Source: Thiotrichaceae bacterium
GTDB taxonomy: Bacteria; Pseudomonadota; Gammaproteobacteria; Beggiatoales; Beggiatoaceae
Reading direction: 5' to 3'
Assembly: GCA_028688145.1 (NCBI GenBank)
Contig: JAQTYU010000002.1
Location: 372,001-436,000, forward strand
Length of the DNA stretch: 64,000 nt
Part shown: positions 1 to 9,820 of the stretch, piece by piece
Numbering within the stretch: position 1 is the stretch's first letter
Layout of the letters: each line of letters begins with the position of its first letter
Notes under the pieces: model-generated
Databases searched by the model: none
What the model saw: only the letters and a program-made list of their open reading frames with translations
What the model was told of the DNA's origin: nothing
Made by a program: the position numbers and the translations under genes

Positions 1-184
1 TATACGGATCAGTCGCGGGGGGTAAATCAATTTCGGGCTTAGAAATATGTAAAAAACTGTAAGGACGATCTGCTGCCATATTTCGCGCCTCATCGCTGCT
101 CAGAACGTCATAAGGCGGGGCGAGAACGGCGGCAGTGTGTTCAGGCTGCGGACGTAAGCCTGCAAAAGCACGAATTAAGGGCAT
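1..184 (-). CDS. DUF1015 family protein (5' part, runs off the window)
   Basis: The reverse strand from an ATG at 184 is open to the window edge. It encodes about 61 residues beginning MPLIRAFAGLRPQPE and continuing through APPYDVLSSDEAR and SFLHISKPEIDLPP. This N-terminus is typical of the DUF1015 family (about 400 residues, biochemical function unknown, often beside serA). A GGAG ribosome site lies just upstream of the ATG. Only the start is present, so nothing can be said about the rest of the protein or its downstream neighbours. Confidence 0.85.
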   Translation of the reverse strand, partial: MPLIRAFAGLRPQPEHTAAVLAPPYDVLSSDEARNMAADRPYSFLHISKPEIDLPPATDPY

Positions 185-507
185 AATTTCTCCAGCGGAT
201 TAAGGCAAAAGGTCATAATTTCAACAGCACCCGACCGTTCAATATCACAGCGGTGTGGGCGGTGGAATAATCTAGCACAGAAGCGGCGTTGATACATGCG
301 CTTCGCTGCATAATTCTCAGAAAATCGCGGCATTTTTCCTAAATTCAAGTCAGCTACAATCTCCATAATCTACCTATAATTAGACAAGCGGCAGATATTT
401 TGCTAGGTGTTTGCAAATACAATAGAATTCAATAGCAACACTTTTCAAAACTGTCTCTAAATCAGACAGCCACTTTTTAGTAATTCCCTAATCAAAGGAC
501 ATGGAGC

Positions 508-3500
508 ATGGAAACTGAACAACGGGCAGGTGAGTTGCCACTTGCGACACTCCCCTATGCAAGCCTATGCTTTGTCAATTTTCAGGGTAAATTACTTGAA
601 AAAACACCTAGTTGCGCCCCTTTTCTCGGATTAAGCACAGGCGATTTAAGTAAAATTATTTTTGCCGAAGATTGGGAGATTTTTTCTCAACAATTACAAG
701 CCATCACCCAAGCTGCCGCAGGCTACAGCACACAATTTGAAATCCGTTGTTGCAACCAACAAGGGAATTTCGCGATGCTGTTATGGCAGGCAACCCGTAC
801 CACCACGGGATTTTATGCGCAATTAACCGATATCAGTGCATATTCGCATCCAATCCATAACAATCTCAGGGGTTTTAACGAGGAAAACCATTATCATGAA
901 TTATTGTTTGAGCAAAATCTCTTGGGTATATTTCGCTCCACGCCAGAGGGTCAAGTCCTTAAAGTGAACAATGCCTTAGCCATGATTTATGGCTACGAGT
1001 CAGTCGGAGAATTTCAAGCGGAAGTCGTCAGCATTCAACGCCAGCTTTATGTATATCCTGAACAACGGCGGCATATTTTAGAAACTATGCGAAATTCCAA
1101 TGGAATAATGCAGCTTTTTGAAGTTGAGCATTATCACCGCTCAGGAAGAATTATCTTTATTAATATGTATTTACGTGCTTATCTCGATACTCAGCATAAT
1201 ATTCAATATTTGGAAGGTATTCTACAAGATATTAGTGATTATAAACATTTAGAAACTGAATTACGCCACAGTGAGGCAAATTATCGTTTATTGGCAGAAC
1301 ATTCCACCGATATGATTTCACGCCACACTTTACAAGGCATTTATCGTTATGTCTCGCCCGCGTGCTCCTATTTATTGGGTTATGCGCCGTCAGAATTAAT
1401 AGATCGCAGTGTTTATCAATTAGTCCACGCCGATGATCTCGCACAAGTCACCGCTGCTTATCGTCCTCAACCCGAAAACAGTCGCCTGACTTTCACCTAT
1501 CGAATGCGTCATAAAAATGGCGCGTACTTGTGGTTTGAGACCACTAACCGCATTTTACCTGCCGATTTTTCATCCAGCTTGCCCGAAGTGCTCTCCGTTT
1601 CCCGCGAAATCAGTCAACGCAAACGCATCGAGCAAGAAAGCCACGCCGCCCATGAACGCCTATTGCGGGTGCTCGACAGTTTAGACGCGCTGGTGTATGT
1701 GGCTGATTTGGAAAGCTATGAAATTTTATATGTGAATAAATATGGGCGCGATGCCTTTGGGGAAATCGTCGGTGAAGTATGCTGGAAAGTGTTTTGGAAG
1801 GATGGCACAGCACCTTGTTACAACGCAAAACATCCGCTACGCAAGTTTTGCAATCAATTACGCGCTCATGCTGAAATGAAGGCATCTACCTCTCAAGTCC
1901 ATGAGTCTTTTAATAATATTACACAAAAGTGGTATTCGATTCATTCACGCGCCATTTACTGGGTCGATCAACGCTTAGTGCGTCTTGAAATTGCCTATGA
2001 CATCACCGCCCGCAAACAACAAGAACGCGCCTTAAAGCAAAGCCAAGAACGTTATAGTCTCGCCACCCACGCGGGAAAAACAGGGGTGTGGGATTGGAAT
2101 ATTAGCACCCAATATTTTTATATCGACGGCAGCATTAAACAATTACTCGGTTATAAAGAAAACGAATTGCAAGATAATTTAAGCACTTGGTTATCTTTGG
2201 TGCATCCCGACGATGTCGATTTCCTCAAACAAGCGTTTAAACAATATTTATCAGGTAACAGTGCGGCGTATCAAGTCGAACACCGGATGATTCACCGCGA
2301 TGGGCAGGTGTTGTGGATGTTGGAGCGCGGCGAAGCCCTGCAAGATGCGGCGGGTAAGGCCTATCGTGTGATTGGCACCAGCAGCGATATTACCGAGCAC
2401 AAACTCAGCAAGCAACAACTGCAACGACAAGAACAATTCCTGCGTAAAATCGCCCAAATCACCCATTTACTGCTCACCGTTCCCAGTTATGACCAAGCGA
2501 TTACCCAAGCCTTAGATGCTTTGGGTAGTTCATTAGAAGTAGACCGCGCTTATCTCATCGAAAATGAATACTTGCCCAAACAACAAGATGTACTGATGTT
2601 TCAACGCTGTGCGTGGATTAAAGCCTCGCAAACTTCGGATAATCCACGGCATTTTCACCAACTGAGTTATGTGCATCATTTGCCCGAATGGTATCAAAAA
2701 TTACTGGAAAATCAATCTGTTTTAGTCAATATTCACGCAGAAAATTCAGAGTTTATTCAGTTATTTTTAGAGCAACAACAAATCAGCAGCTTATTAATCA
2801 TCCCTATTCATTTTAAAGGGCATTTTTGGGGCTGCATTATTTTAGAAATGGCAGAGCAGCAGCGCGAATGGACGACCCATGAAATTTTCAGTTTGGGCTT
2901 GGTGGGCGACAGTATGCGCGGGGCTTTGTTGCGCCAACAAATTAAAAATTCCTTACAACGCAGTGAAGCCAAATTCCGCACCATCATTGAAAACAATCAC
3001 GACGCAATTTTAATTATTGATCCCAATGATTTAATCTGTTTTGCCAATCCTGCGGCAGAACAATTGTATCAAGTCGCCAATGATGAATTAACAGGCACAC
3101 ACTGCCCGTTTGCTCATGCCGAAAATGCCCATCAAGAACAAGCAGTGATTGACCGTGAAGGCGAACTGCATATTTGTGAAATGCAGTTGACAGAATTAAT
3201 CTGGGAAAATTTAAGCGTCACTATGGTGACTTTGCGGGATATTACCGCCCGTAAACAAGCCGAGGACGCGCTGCGCCAAAGCGAACAACGCCTACAAACC
3301 CTCACCAATAATTTGCCGATTGTATTATTTGCCTTGGACAGTGACGGGGTGTTCACCGTGTTACGCGGCAAAGGTTTAGAAGCCCTGGGTTTGAGTGAAG
3401 AAAGTCTGTTGGGCAAATCGATTTTTGAACAATATCGGCATTTTCCAGATGTCATTGAAAACACACGGCGCGCACTGCAAGGCGAAACTTTTAGTTGCAC

Positions 3501-5613
3501 CATCAGTTTTAACAAAGGGCGGCTGATTTTAGAAATTCAATATTCGCCCTTGTTAAACCAAGCAGGCAAATTGATCGGCACCTTGGTGCTGGCGACCAAT
3601 ATCACTGAACGTAAGCGTGTCGAAATTGAACTGCATCGCGCCAAAGAAGCCGCAGAAATTGCCAACCGTTCTAAGAGCGAATTTCTCGCCGCAATGAGCC
3701 ACGAAATTCGTACGCCGATGAATGGGGTGATTGGGGTGACGCAATTGCTCACGCAAACTGAACTTTCCCCACAACAAGCGCATTATGTGGAAATGATTCA
3801 CACATCGGGCGAAACCTTGCTCACCGTCATCAACGATATTTTAGATTTTTCCAAAATCGAAGCGGGCAAACTGGTTTTAGATAATATTGAATTTGATTTA
3901 CGCGCCCTGTTTGAAGACGTGATTAGCTTTTTTGCCCCCGCCGCGCAACGCAAAGGCTTGAATATTATCTGCGATTTACCCCCGCAATTACCGCAGCGCA
4001 TGTGCGGCGATGTGAATCGCTTGCGCCAGATTTTAAATAATTTAATCGGCAATGCGGTGAAGTTTACCCAGCGTGGCGAAGTGTGTTTAGAAGTCACTGT
4101 TGCGGAAGAACGCGAAACCCAAATCGGTTTTGCTATCGCGGTCAGCGACACGGGGATTGGTATTAGTGCGCAATTACGCGCGAATTTATTCAAACCCTTT
4201 TCTCAAGCCAGTTCAGAAATTAGTCGGCAATATGGCGGCACGGGGCTGGGTTTGGTGATTTCAAAACGTCTCATTGAAATGATGGGCGGTAATATTGGCG
4301 TGCACAGTGTTCCTAATCAGGGCAGCACCTTCTGGCTAAAATTGCCCTTGGATAAAACCGATACCGCGCCATTTTGTAGCCTGCCTTCCACGAGTTTACT
4401 GCACGGAATGCGAGCGTTAATTATCGACAGCTATCCCAAAAACACCGCGATTTTGAAGCGAGAATTACAAGCTTGGGAGATGCCCGTCAGTGTGCTGGAT
4501 CGGGCAGAGGCAGTGCACGCGCTGTTACAGCAGGTCAATTTTATGCCCGAACAACAAGCTGACGTGATTTTATTAGACAGCCATGTTCCCCGATTAAATT
4601 ACACCCAAGTGCTGCAACAATTTAACAGTCATCCGTGGTTGCGTAGTGTTCCAATCATCATGCTGACTTCTTTACAGCAATATGTGGACGCGCCCCAATT
4701 AGAATGTGTCACCAGTTATCTTAATAAACCGATTCGACAAAGCGAGTTGCGCCACGCCTTATTGCAAGTACGTCACCCAGTGTCGAGCGCAGCCTCGCCG
4801 CAACGCTTACAAAAAGCAATCTTTGCCAAACTTGGAGATTTTCAGATTTTATTAGTTGAAGATAATTTGATTAATCAAGAAATTGCGCGCGATATGTTGC
4901 TGCAATTGGGTTGCATGGTATTTATTGCTAAAGATGGACTAGAAGCGGTTCATGCGGTGCAAAATGCCCATTTTGACCTGATTTTGATGGATTGCCACAT
5001 GCCCAATTTGGATGGTTTTGCCGCCAGTCAACAGATTCGCCAATTTGAAACCAAACATCAGCGTGTTCCTGTGCCGATTGTCGCATTGACTGCCAATGCG
5101 ATGCAGGGTGATAAAGAACGTTGCTTATCCGCAGGAATGAATGATTTTGTCACCAAGCCGATTATTTTGGCAAAGTTGCGTCCTGTGTTAGAACGCTGGT
5201 TACGCCCCGAACAAGCGCATTATCAGCCTTCACCCGCCACGGTGACACCTGAGACAGAGAGTGGAGAAGTTTTAGATAAAAGCTTATTAGCAAATTTACG
5301 TGCGGATAGCCAAATGGGGAGCATTAATTGGTTAATCGATTTGTATTTGCAAGAGTTACCGAATTATCTTGAAAGTCTACAGCAGGCAGGCAGATCAGGC
5401 GATACGCGCAACTTATATTTACAAGCGCATAAACTGAAAGGGGCAAGTGCCAATCTGGGTGCGAAGCGTTTGGTGGTGTATTGCAGGAGTTTGGAAGATG
5501 TGGCACAACAAAGCAAGCTCGAACCGATTGAAGGCTTGATGCAACGCATTATGAAAGAAGCGGAGCTATTGAAAAAACTATTACTGTTGGAAAAACAGCA
5601 GGAGAGAAAGTAG
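508..5613 (+). CDS. Giant multi-PAS/GAF hybrid histidine kinase with two receivers and HPt
   Basis: This is a 1701-residue phosphorelay sensor. Approximate order: a weak PAS-like segment (12-115), PAS domains near 126-245, 255-375, 383-505 and 512-630, a GAF domain (641-810), and two more PAS domains (818-915, 925-1040). A HisKA domain (1045-1115) has the phospho-accepting His1065 in an SHEIRTPMNG motif. A HATPase domain (about 1160-1280) follows, with N box NLIGNAVKF and G boxes DTGIGIS and GGTGLGL. Then come a first receiver (about 1300-1420, Asp1357), a canonical second receiver (about 1445-1570, Asp1495, Lys in FVTKP) and an HPt domain with His1641 in AHKLKG. The first receiver is degenerate: it has a single acidic residue near its start (LIIDSYP), where the second receiver has LLVEDN. 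No membrane segment is visible, so the protein should be cytosolic. No output regulator lies next to it. The two convergent genes downstream encode secreted binding-protein-like proteins that could supply a signal (inference). Confidence 0.97.
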   Translation: METEQRAGELPLATLPYASLCFVNFQGKLLEKTPSCAPFLGLSTGDLSKIIFAEDWEIFSQQLQAITQAAAGYSTQFEIRCCNQQGNFAMLLWQATRTTTGFYAQLTDISAYSHPIHNNLRGFNEENHYHELLFEQNLLGIFRSTPEGQVLKVNNALAMIYGYESVGEFQAEVVSIQRQLYVYPEQRRHILETMRNSNGIMQLFEVEHYHRSGRIIFINMYLRAYLDTQHNIQYLEGILQDISDYKHLETELRHSEANYRLLAEHSTDMISRHTLQGIYRYVSPACSYLLGYAPSELIDRSVYQLVHADDLAQVTAAYRPQPENSRLTFTYRMRHKNGAYLWFETTNRILPADFSSSLPEVLSVSREISQRKRIEQESHAAHERLLRVLDSLDALVYVADLESYEILYVNKYGRDAFGEIVGEVCWKVFWKDGTAPCYNAKHPLRKFCNQLRAHAEMKASTSQVHESFNNITQKWYSIHSRAIYWVDQRLVRLEIAYDITARKQQERALKQSQERYSLATHAGKTGVWDWNISTQYFYIDGSIKQLLGYKENELQDNLSTWLSLVHPDDVDFLKQAFKQYLSGNSAAYQVEHRMIHRDGQVLWMLERGEALQDAAGKAYRVIGTSSDITEHKLSKQQLQRQEQFLRKIAQITHLLLTVPSYDQAITQALDALGSSLEVDRAYLIENEYLPKQQDVLMFQRCAWIKASQTSDNPRHFHQLSYVHHLPEWYQKLLENQSVLVNIHAENSEFIQLFLEQQQISSLLIIPIHFKGHFWGCIILEMAEQQREWTTHEIFSLGLVGDSMRGALLRQQIKNSLQRSEAKFRTIIENNHDAILIIDPNDLICFANPAAEQLYQVANDELTGTHCPFAHAENAHQEQAVIDREGELHICEMQLTELIWENLSVTMVTLRDITARKQAEDALRQSEQRLQTLTNNLPIVLFALDSDGVFTVLRGKGLEALGLSEESLLGKSIFEQYRHFPDVIENTRRALQGETFSCTISFNKGRLILEIQYSPLLNQAGKLIGTLVLATNITERKRVEIELHRAKEAAEIANRSKSEFLAAMSHEIRTPMNGVIGVTQLLTQTELSPQQAHYVEMIHTSGETLLTVINDILDFSKIEAGKLVLDNIEFDLRALFEDVISFFAPAAQRKGLNIICDLPPQLPQRMCGDVNRLRQILNNLIGNAVKFTQRGEVCLEVTVAEERETQIGFAIAVSDTGIGISAQLRANLFKPFSQASSEISRQYGGTGLGLVISKRLIEMMGGNIGVHSVPNQGSTFWLKLPLDKTDTAPFCSLPSTSLLHGMRALIIDSYPKNTAILKRELQAWEMPVSVLDRAEAVHALLQQVNFMPEQQADVILLDSHVPRLNYTQVLQQFNSHPWLRSVPIIMLTSLQQYVDAPQLECVTSYLNKPIRQSELRHALLQVRHPVSSAASPQRLQKAIFAKLGDFQILLVEDNLINQEIARDMLLQLGCMVFIAKDGLEAVHAVQNAHFDLILMDCHMPNLDGFAASQQIRQFETKHQRVPVPIVALTANAMQGDKERCLSAGMNDFVTKPIILAKLRPVLERWLRPEQAHYQPSPATVTPETESGEVLDKSLLANLRADSQMGSINWLIDLYLQELPNYLESLQQAGRSGDTRNLYLQAHKLKGASANLGAKRLVVYCRSLEDVAQQSKLEPIEGLMQRIMKEAELLKKLLLLEKQQERK

Positions 5614-5622
5614 ATTTCTGTT

Positions 5623-5660
5623 TTAGAGCTGACAGCGTTTGCAACGTCTGTCAACTCTAA
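5623..5660. terminator. Imperfect hairpin between convergent genes
   Basis: TTAGAG and TGACAG pair with CTGTCA and CTCTAA around a 12-nt loop. It lies between the convergent ends of the hybrid kinase (+) and the binding-protein gene (-). There is no long T-tract, so it may act as a weak bidirectional terminator. Confidence 0.4.
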
Positions 5661-5682
5661 TTTCTAAATTACGTTAAACCCA

Positions 5683-6639
5683 TTAACGAATAATTTCAGC
5701 AATTCTCAATAAGGCAGGTTTAAACGTAATTTTCAGTTTATGCCCCAAGCGCAAGTTAATTACTAACTTACCTTCTTTATTAGTCACCAAGGGAAAATGA
5801 TCAATCGGTTCTCCCGCCAAGACTTTCAGCGCAGTTTCCGCCGCCCAACGCCCTTGCTCTTCAGGCAAACGAATGATTCCGATTAACGAAAATTGTGTAG
5901 TATAAGAAGAGGTTGTTCCCGTCGGGATTTTGGTGTTTGCTTCAACAAAGGCTCTTGCCTCGGCATTATTCCATTGGGGCAAGCCATCAGGATTATGTAT
6001 TAATAACATATCAACTTCTTGCTGCGCCCGGATAAACTCAGTTTTCCATTCTTCAAAATTTTTCACAAAATAGGTTTTATCTAGCTCAATATCGAACAAT
6101 GAGTGTGCATAATCAGGAAATTGGTGCTCGGTATAACCATCCATGCCGATAAAACCAATGCGATTACCGTGTGCATATTCTTTAAGATTGTGCACGATAC
6201 GATCCAGCAATTCGACTTCAATCATGCCAGTGATAGTTTTGGTATTGAAATGATAAGCAGAAACATCGCGGTTGACCCCACAAAACACCACGGGTAAATT
6301 GCCGTTAAAATAGGGTTCAACCAAGTATTTGGTGGCATTGTCATCGGAGACGATGAGCAAATCGGGGTGAAACTGTTCGATATTGGCTTTTGCTTGGAGC
6401 GCCACATATTCATTGTGTTCAACACTGGGATTGCGTTTTCCATCCATCTCAAAATGTTCAAAAATGATGCCTTTGTCGGCAAATATATCTTGAATCGTTT
6501 TCAAGATAGCATCACTCCAAGGATAACCTTGGTGATAAGAGGCAACGTAGTAAACACGCTTGCCTACATAATCATCTGCCGCCCATGCAAAGGGGCTTAG
6601 ACTACAAAATAACAGCAGCAATCTCACGAATAGTGACAT
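5683..6639 (-). CDS. Secreted ABC-type substrate-binding-like protein (paralogue 1)
   Basis: The protein has about 318 residues, with a signal peptide (MSLFVRLLLLFCSLSPFAWA) followed by a periplasmic-binding fold. Its landmarks are KRVYYVASYHQGYPWSD, DLLIVSDDNA and LPVVFCGVN, as in ABC substrate-binding-like proteins of the PF04392 type. No permease or ATPase is nearby. Three ATGs are adjacent; the third, at 6639, is best spaced from the AAGGAG site, so that start is chosen. The next gene (6785-7753) is a close paralogue. A related domain forms the periplasmic part of the sensor kinase at 34903-37275. A role as ligand sensor rather than importer is inference. Confidence 0.85.
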   Translation of the reverse strand: MSLFVRLLLLFCSLSPFAWAADDYVGKRVYYVASYHQGYPWSDAILKTIQDIFADKGIIFEHFEMDGKRNPSVEHNEYVALQAKANIEQFHPDLLIVSDDNATKYLVEPYFNGNLPVVFCGVNRDVSAYHFNTKTITGMIEVELLDRIVHNLKEYAHGNRIGFIGMDGYTEHQFPDYAHSLFDIELDKTYFVKNFEEWKTEFIRAQQEVDMLLIHNPDGLPQWNNAEARAFVEANTKIPTGTTSSYTTQFSLIGIIRLPEEQGRWAAETALKVLAGEPIDHFPLVTNKEGKLVINLRLGHKLKITFKPALLRIAEIIR

Positions 6640-6784
6640 CATCATTCTCCTTAAAATCTGATAAGGACGGAGCATAATTCTCAAGCAGCATTGTCTACAG
6701 AACGAGAAAACCAGTCCTTGCTGTTTTTACTAACGTCCTTTCCGACCACTAAAATACAACCCGTCTGATTTTAAGTTTAGTCGA

Positions 6785-7753
6785 TTAATGCAAAATTGTT
6801 GCAGTTTTCAGCAAGGCAGATTTAAAAGTGATTTTCAGTTTATTCCCTAAGCGCATATTGATCACTAAGTTACCCTGTTTGTTGCTTGTAAACGGAATAT
6901 GATTAATCGGCTCTCCACGTAAAACTTTTAATGCCGTTTCAGCCGCCCAACGCCCTTGTTCTTCGGGTAGGCGAATGATTCCAATCAAAGCAAATTGTGT
7001 GGTGAAAGAAGAACTTGTTCCTGAGGGTATTTGAGTATTTTCTTCAACAAATTGTTTTGCAGCAACACTGTCCCACTGCGGCAAACCATCGGGATTGTGA
7101 ATTAGCAACATATCGACTTCTTGCTGAGCTTTGAGATAGGCAAGTTTCCATTCTTCAAAGTTTTTTACATAATAGGTTTTATTCAGCGAAATTTGAAACA
7201 ATGAATTAAAATACTCAGGTAGTTTGCGCTCGGTATAACCATCCATACCGATAAAACCGATGCGATTGCCGTGCGCATACTCTTTTATATCATGCACAAT
7301 CTTATCAATCAGTTCGACTTCGACCATGCCTGTAACCATTTTACGGTTAAAATGGTATTCCGACACGTCCCAATTCACTCCACAAAACACCACGGGTAAA
7401 TTGCCATTGAAATAGGGTTCAACTAGATATTTCATGGCGTTGTCGTCGGAGACCAGCAATAAATCGGGATGAAATTGTTCGATTTTTGCTTTTGCCTGAA
7501 GGGCTATATTTTTACTGTATTCAATCGACGGATTGCGTTTTGTATCCATCTCAAAATGTTCAAAAATAATGCCCTGGTCGGCAAATACTTCCTGAATGGT
7601 TTTTAAGATACTATCACTCCAAGGATAACCTTGGTGATAGGAGGCAACATAATAAACACGTTTGCCTGTGTATAAGTTATCCACCGCCCATGTATTGGCA
7701 ATGTTGCCAAGTAATAAGACACCCAGCAATATTTTTATAAATCGCAGTCTCAC
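6785..7753 (-). CDS. Secreted ABC-type substrate-binding-like protein (paralogue 2)
   Basis: The protein has 322 residues from a GTG start at 7753, preceded by a strong AAGGAGG site at about 6 nt. It has a signal peptide (hydrophobic ILLGVLLLGNIANTWA). The mature part matches paralogue 1 through most of its length, including VYYVASYHQGYPWSD, DLLLVSDDNAMKYL, GNRIGFIGMDGYTE and EEQGRWAAETALKVL. The two genes are about 145 nt apart in the same direction and look like a tandem duplication. No transport partners are present. The nearest gene upstream is the Nudix hydrolase, 28 nt away and probably co-transcribed. Confidence 0.88.
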   Translation of the reverse strand: MRLRFIKILLGVLLLGNIANTWAVDNLYTGKRVYYVASYHQGYPWSDSILKTIQEVFADQGIIFEHFEMDTKRNPSIEYSKNIALQAKAKIEQFHPDLLLVSDDNAMKYLVEPYFNGNLPVVFCGVNWDVSEYHFNRKMVTGMVEVELIDKIVHDIKEYAHGNRIGFIGMDGYTERKLPEYFNSLFQISLNKTYYVKNFEEWKLAYLKAQQEVDMLLIHNPDGLPQWDSVAAKQFVEENTQIPSGTSSSFTTQFALIGIIRLPEEQGRWAAETALKVLRGEPINHIPFTSNKQGNLVINMRLGNKLKITFKSALLKTATILH

Positions 7754-7781
7754 TCTTTTCCTCCTTGAAGTTTGAATAAAA

Positions 7782-8228
7782 TTAATCCATGTCGGTTAAC
7801 AGTGTTAGCGGATAACGAATACCCGCCAAATAGTCATCCACACAGCGCAATACCATCGGACTTCGTAAATTGTCCTTCTCACTCAACTCTTCTCGACTTA
7901 ACCATAAAGCACGTAAAATCCCCGTGTCTAATTGCCGATTAGGATCATGATCGTGGGCTTTTCCTGCAAAACATATCCGTAAATAAGTTCCATTACTGTA
8001 AGGGTTTCGATAATGATAAATCCCTACAATAAACTCAGGGGTAAATTGCCAGCCCGTTTCTTCGAGGGTTTCACGGGCCACAGCATGTAACAGGCTTTCG
8101 CCTTCATCCCAATGTCCTGCAGGCTGATTAAAGACGAGACCTGCACTTTCGCCGACTTCTTCAATGAGTAAAAAACGTCCATCTTGTTCTGCAATAGCAG
8201 CAACAGTAACATGCGGTGTCCATAACAT
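7782..8228 (-). CDS. nudJ: NudJ-like Nudix hydrolase
   Basis: This 148-residue protein has a complete Nudix box (GHWDEGESLLHAVARE followed by TLEETGW), fitting Gx5Ex7REUxEExGU. The N-terminus (PHVTVAAIAEQDGRFLLIEE) and the C-terminal DNLRSPMV segment match the NudJ group, whose E. coli member hydrolyses nucleoside di- and triphosphates and the thiamin precursor HMP-PP. In many gammaproteobacteria nudJ sits next to mnmA and hflD. Here those two genes lie some 25 kb away, so the usual cluster is split. The ATG at 8228 gives the usual family length. Confidence 0.88.
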   Translation of the reverse strand: MLWTPHVTVAAIAEQDGRFLLIEEVGESAGLVFNQPAGHWDEGESLLHAVARETLEETGWQFTPEFIVGIYHYRNPYSNGTYLRICFAGKAHDHDPNRQLDTGILRALWLSREELSEKDNLRSPMVLRCVDDYLAGIRYPLTLLTDMD

Positions 8229-8268
8229 AAGCTATTCTCTGGGCTATTTAAATTAAGTAAGTCGCGTC

Positions 8269-9075
8269 CTAACGCATTGCTAACTCAAGTAGCATTTTAA
8301 TGCTCAACGCAATTAAAAACAGGGCAAACACTTTCTTTAAGGTATTGACGGGAATGCTATGCGCTAATTTTGCCCCAAGCGGTGCGAATAATAAAGTTAG
8401 GGGAGTGATGGTCAAAAAAGCAGGAATATAAATGTAACCCAAGGTTGAAGAGGCAGGTAAGCCAGAGACATTCCAACCTGTGATCATAAAACCAATTGCG
8501 CCTGCAACTGCAATCGGAAAACCGCAGGCAGCAGAAGTTGCCACTGCGTTGCGCATCGGTATATTGCACAGGGCTAAAAACGGCACGGTCATTGCGCCCC
8601 CCGCAACCCCAACCAAAGCGGAAATGAGACCAATCGTACTACCCACTAATCCCATGCCTAAAAGTTTTGGCAATTGTCGATTGGGGGCTGGGGGTTTACC
8701 AAAGTTCATTTGTAATGCAATGAGTAATAAGAACACGGCAAAAATAACTTTCAGGGTCAGATTTGACAGAATGCCTGCCAGTGCCGCGCCCGAAAATGAG
8801 CCGATTACAATCCACGGGGTGAGACGTATCGCAACTTGCCAATTGATTGCGCCATGACGTTGATGAGCAAGAATGGAGGATATAGAAGTCAAAATAATGG
8901 TTGCCAGTGAAGTTCCAATGGCAATGTGCATGATATGCGCGCTCGGCATTTCAGGATGAGATTGTAAGATTAAGATCAGAATGGGTACGATAACCGCGCC
9001 GCCACCAACCCCTAATAATCCAGCTAATGTTCCTGCAAATATCCCAAGGGCAATTAAACTTACCATCTCAATCAA
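8269..9075 (-). CDS. TauE/SafE family sulfite/anion exporter
   Basis: The 268-residue polytopic membrane protein has about eight hydrophobic segments. Two Gly-rich repeats are typical of TauE/SafE permeases: GTLAGLLGVGGGAVIVPIL near the N-terminus and STIGLISALVGVAGGAMTVP in the middle. Members move sulfite, sulfonates or related anions, though the substrate cannot be read from sequence. A TTG at 9075 is about 8 nt from an AAGGAA site, while the first ATG (9066) is about 17 nt from it, so the TTG start is preferred. The thioesterase gene upstream ends only 12 nt away, suggesting one transcript. Confidence 0.88.
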   Translation of the reverse strand: MIEMVSLIALGIFAGTLAGLLGVGGGAVIVPILILILQSHPEMPSAHIMHIAIGTSLATIILTSISSILAHQRHGAINWQVAIRLTPWIVIGSFSGAALAGILSNLTLKVIFAVFLLLIALQMNFGKPPAPNRQLPKLLGMGLVGSTIGLISALVGVAGGAMTVPFLALCNIPMRNAVATSAACGFPIAVAGAIGFMITGWNVSGLPASSTLGYIYIPAFLTITPLTLLFAPLGAKLAHSIPVNTLKKVFALFLIALSIKMLLELAMR

Positions 9076-9087
9076 TTGAAAAATTCC

Positions 9088-9537
9088 TTATTCTTTACAT
9101 GCGACATACACTCCCGAGAAATCAACAGCTAACTCATGTTCTGTTTCAACACGGGCATGTAATTCCCAGCGCGCCTTCCCTTTTTCGAGAATGTCTTGCT
9201 TGAATTGCGCCACTACTTCAGGGGTGGGCATGTTACAAATGGCATAAATATCCTGTTTTACAGGACGTAGATAATCTATTTTGCTGCGTCTTACTACGGT
9301 AGAGCCTTTAACACCCATTTCTTCTAGGGTTAAGTGGGTTAATGCCCAGCCTGACAAAATAATCACTGCTGCTAAGCTTCCCCCAAAGGCGGTATTTTTA
9401 TCATTTTTGTTTGCGATTAGAGGGGCGGTCAATACTAAACCTTTTGCATCAAAGCGTACAACTTTAATCCCAATTTCTTGCGTAATGGGAATATTCTCAT
9501 CCAGATATTTTTGTAATCGATGTGTGAAAGCCGTCAT
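9088..9537 (-). CDS. YiiD C-terminal-domain type thioesterase
   Basis: The 149-residue single-domain protein resembles the C-terminal hotdog domain of YiiD (putative thioesterase). Landmarks are ANKNDKNTAFGGSLAAVIILSGWAL and the later STVVRRSKIDYLRPV. Predicted role: hydrolysis of acyl-CoA or acyl-ACP thioesters in the cytosol; substrate unknown. The reading frame extends ten codons further to a TTG at 9567, but the ATG at 9537 fits the family N-terminus (MTAFTHRLQKYLDENIP). No good ribosome site precedes either codon, so the start is uncertain. Confidence 0.8.
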   Translation of the reverse strand: MTAFTHRLQKYLDENIPITQEIGIKVVRFDAKGLVLTAPLIANKNDKNTAFGGSLAAVIILSGWALTHLTLEEMGVKGSTVVRRSKIDYLRPVKQDIYAICNMPTPEVVAQFKQDILEKGKARWELHARVETEHELAVDFSGVYVACKE

Positions 9538-9670
9538 AATAAAGGGTTCAATGTGTTGCTCTCCCAAGGTTTAGGGAGTGGCATGGGGAATACTGATGGA
9601 AAGTAAGCAATGTCTTTCCTCCTCTGGGATATGTCGTAGTGATTATTACAGTCACTATGCACATCAATAT

Positions 9671-9696
9671 CTTAGTATAAATTAATTTATCCTAAG
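9671..9696. promoter_or_regulatory. AT-rich near-perfect palindrome, operator-like
   Basis: Two 13-bp halves (CTTAGTATAAATT and AATTTATCCTAAG) are inverted copies with one mismatch. The site is about 130 bp upstream of the reverse-strand thioesterase start. Size and symmetry suit a dimeric repressor, but no regulator is encoded nearby. Confidence 0.3.
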
Positions 9697-9774
9697 ATTA
9701 AAATAATTCGCACTGTTTAACCTGAGATTGGGATAACAAAGTAGGCTGTTTAAAATCTGAGAAGATATAAGGTT

Positions 9775-9820
9775 ACTCACTTTAGCCTCCCCTTTGTCAA
9801 AAGGGGAGGCTAAAGTGAGT
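9775..9820. repeat. Perfect 21-bp-arm inverted repeat
   Basis: Arms of 21 bp (ACTCACTTTAGCCTCCCCTTT and its exact complement) flank a 4-nt loop GTCA. The CCCCTTT/AAAGGGG core recurs at 18455, 19892, 32590 and 37974, so this is one copy of a dispersed repeat family. It could also stop transcription. Confidence 0.8.

Noticed and set aside
175-366. 63-codon reverse-strand frame upstream of the DUF1015 gene
   Set aside because: It overlaps the DUF1015 start in another frame, has no recognisable domain or ribosome site, and has an Arg/Cys/His-rich composition like non-coding DNA.
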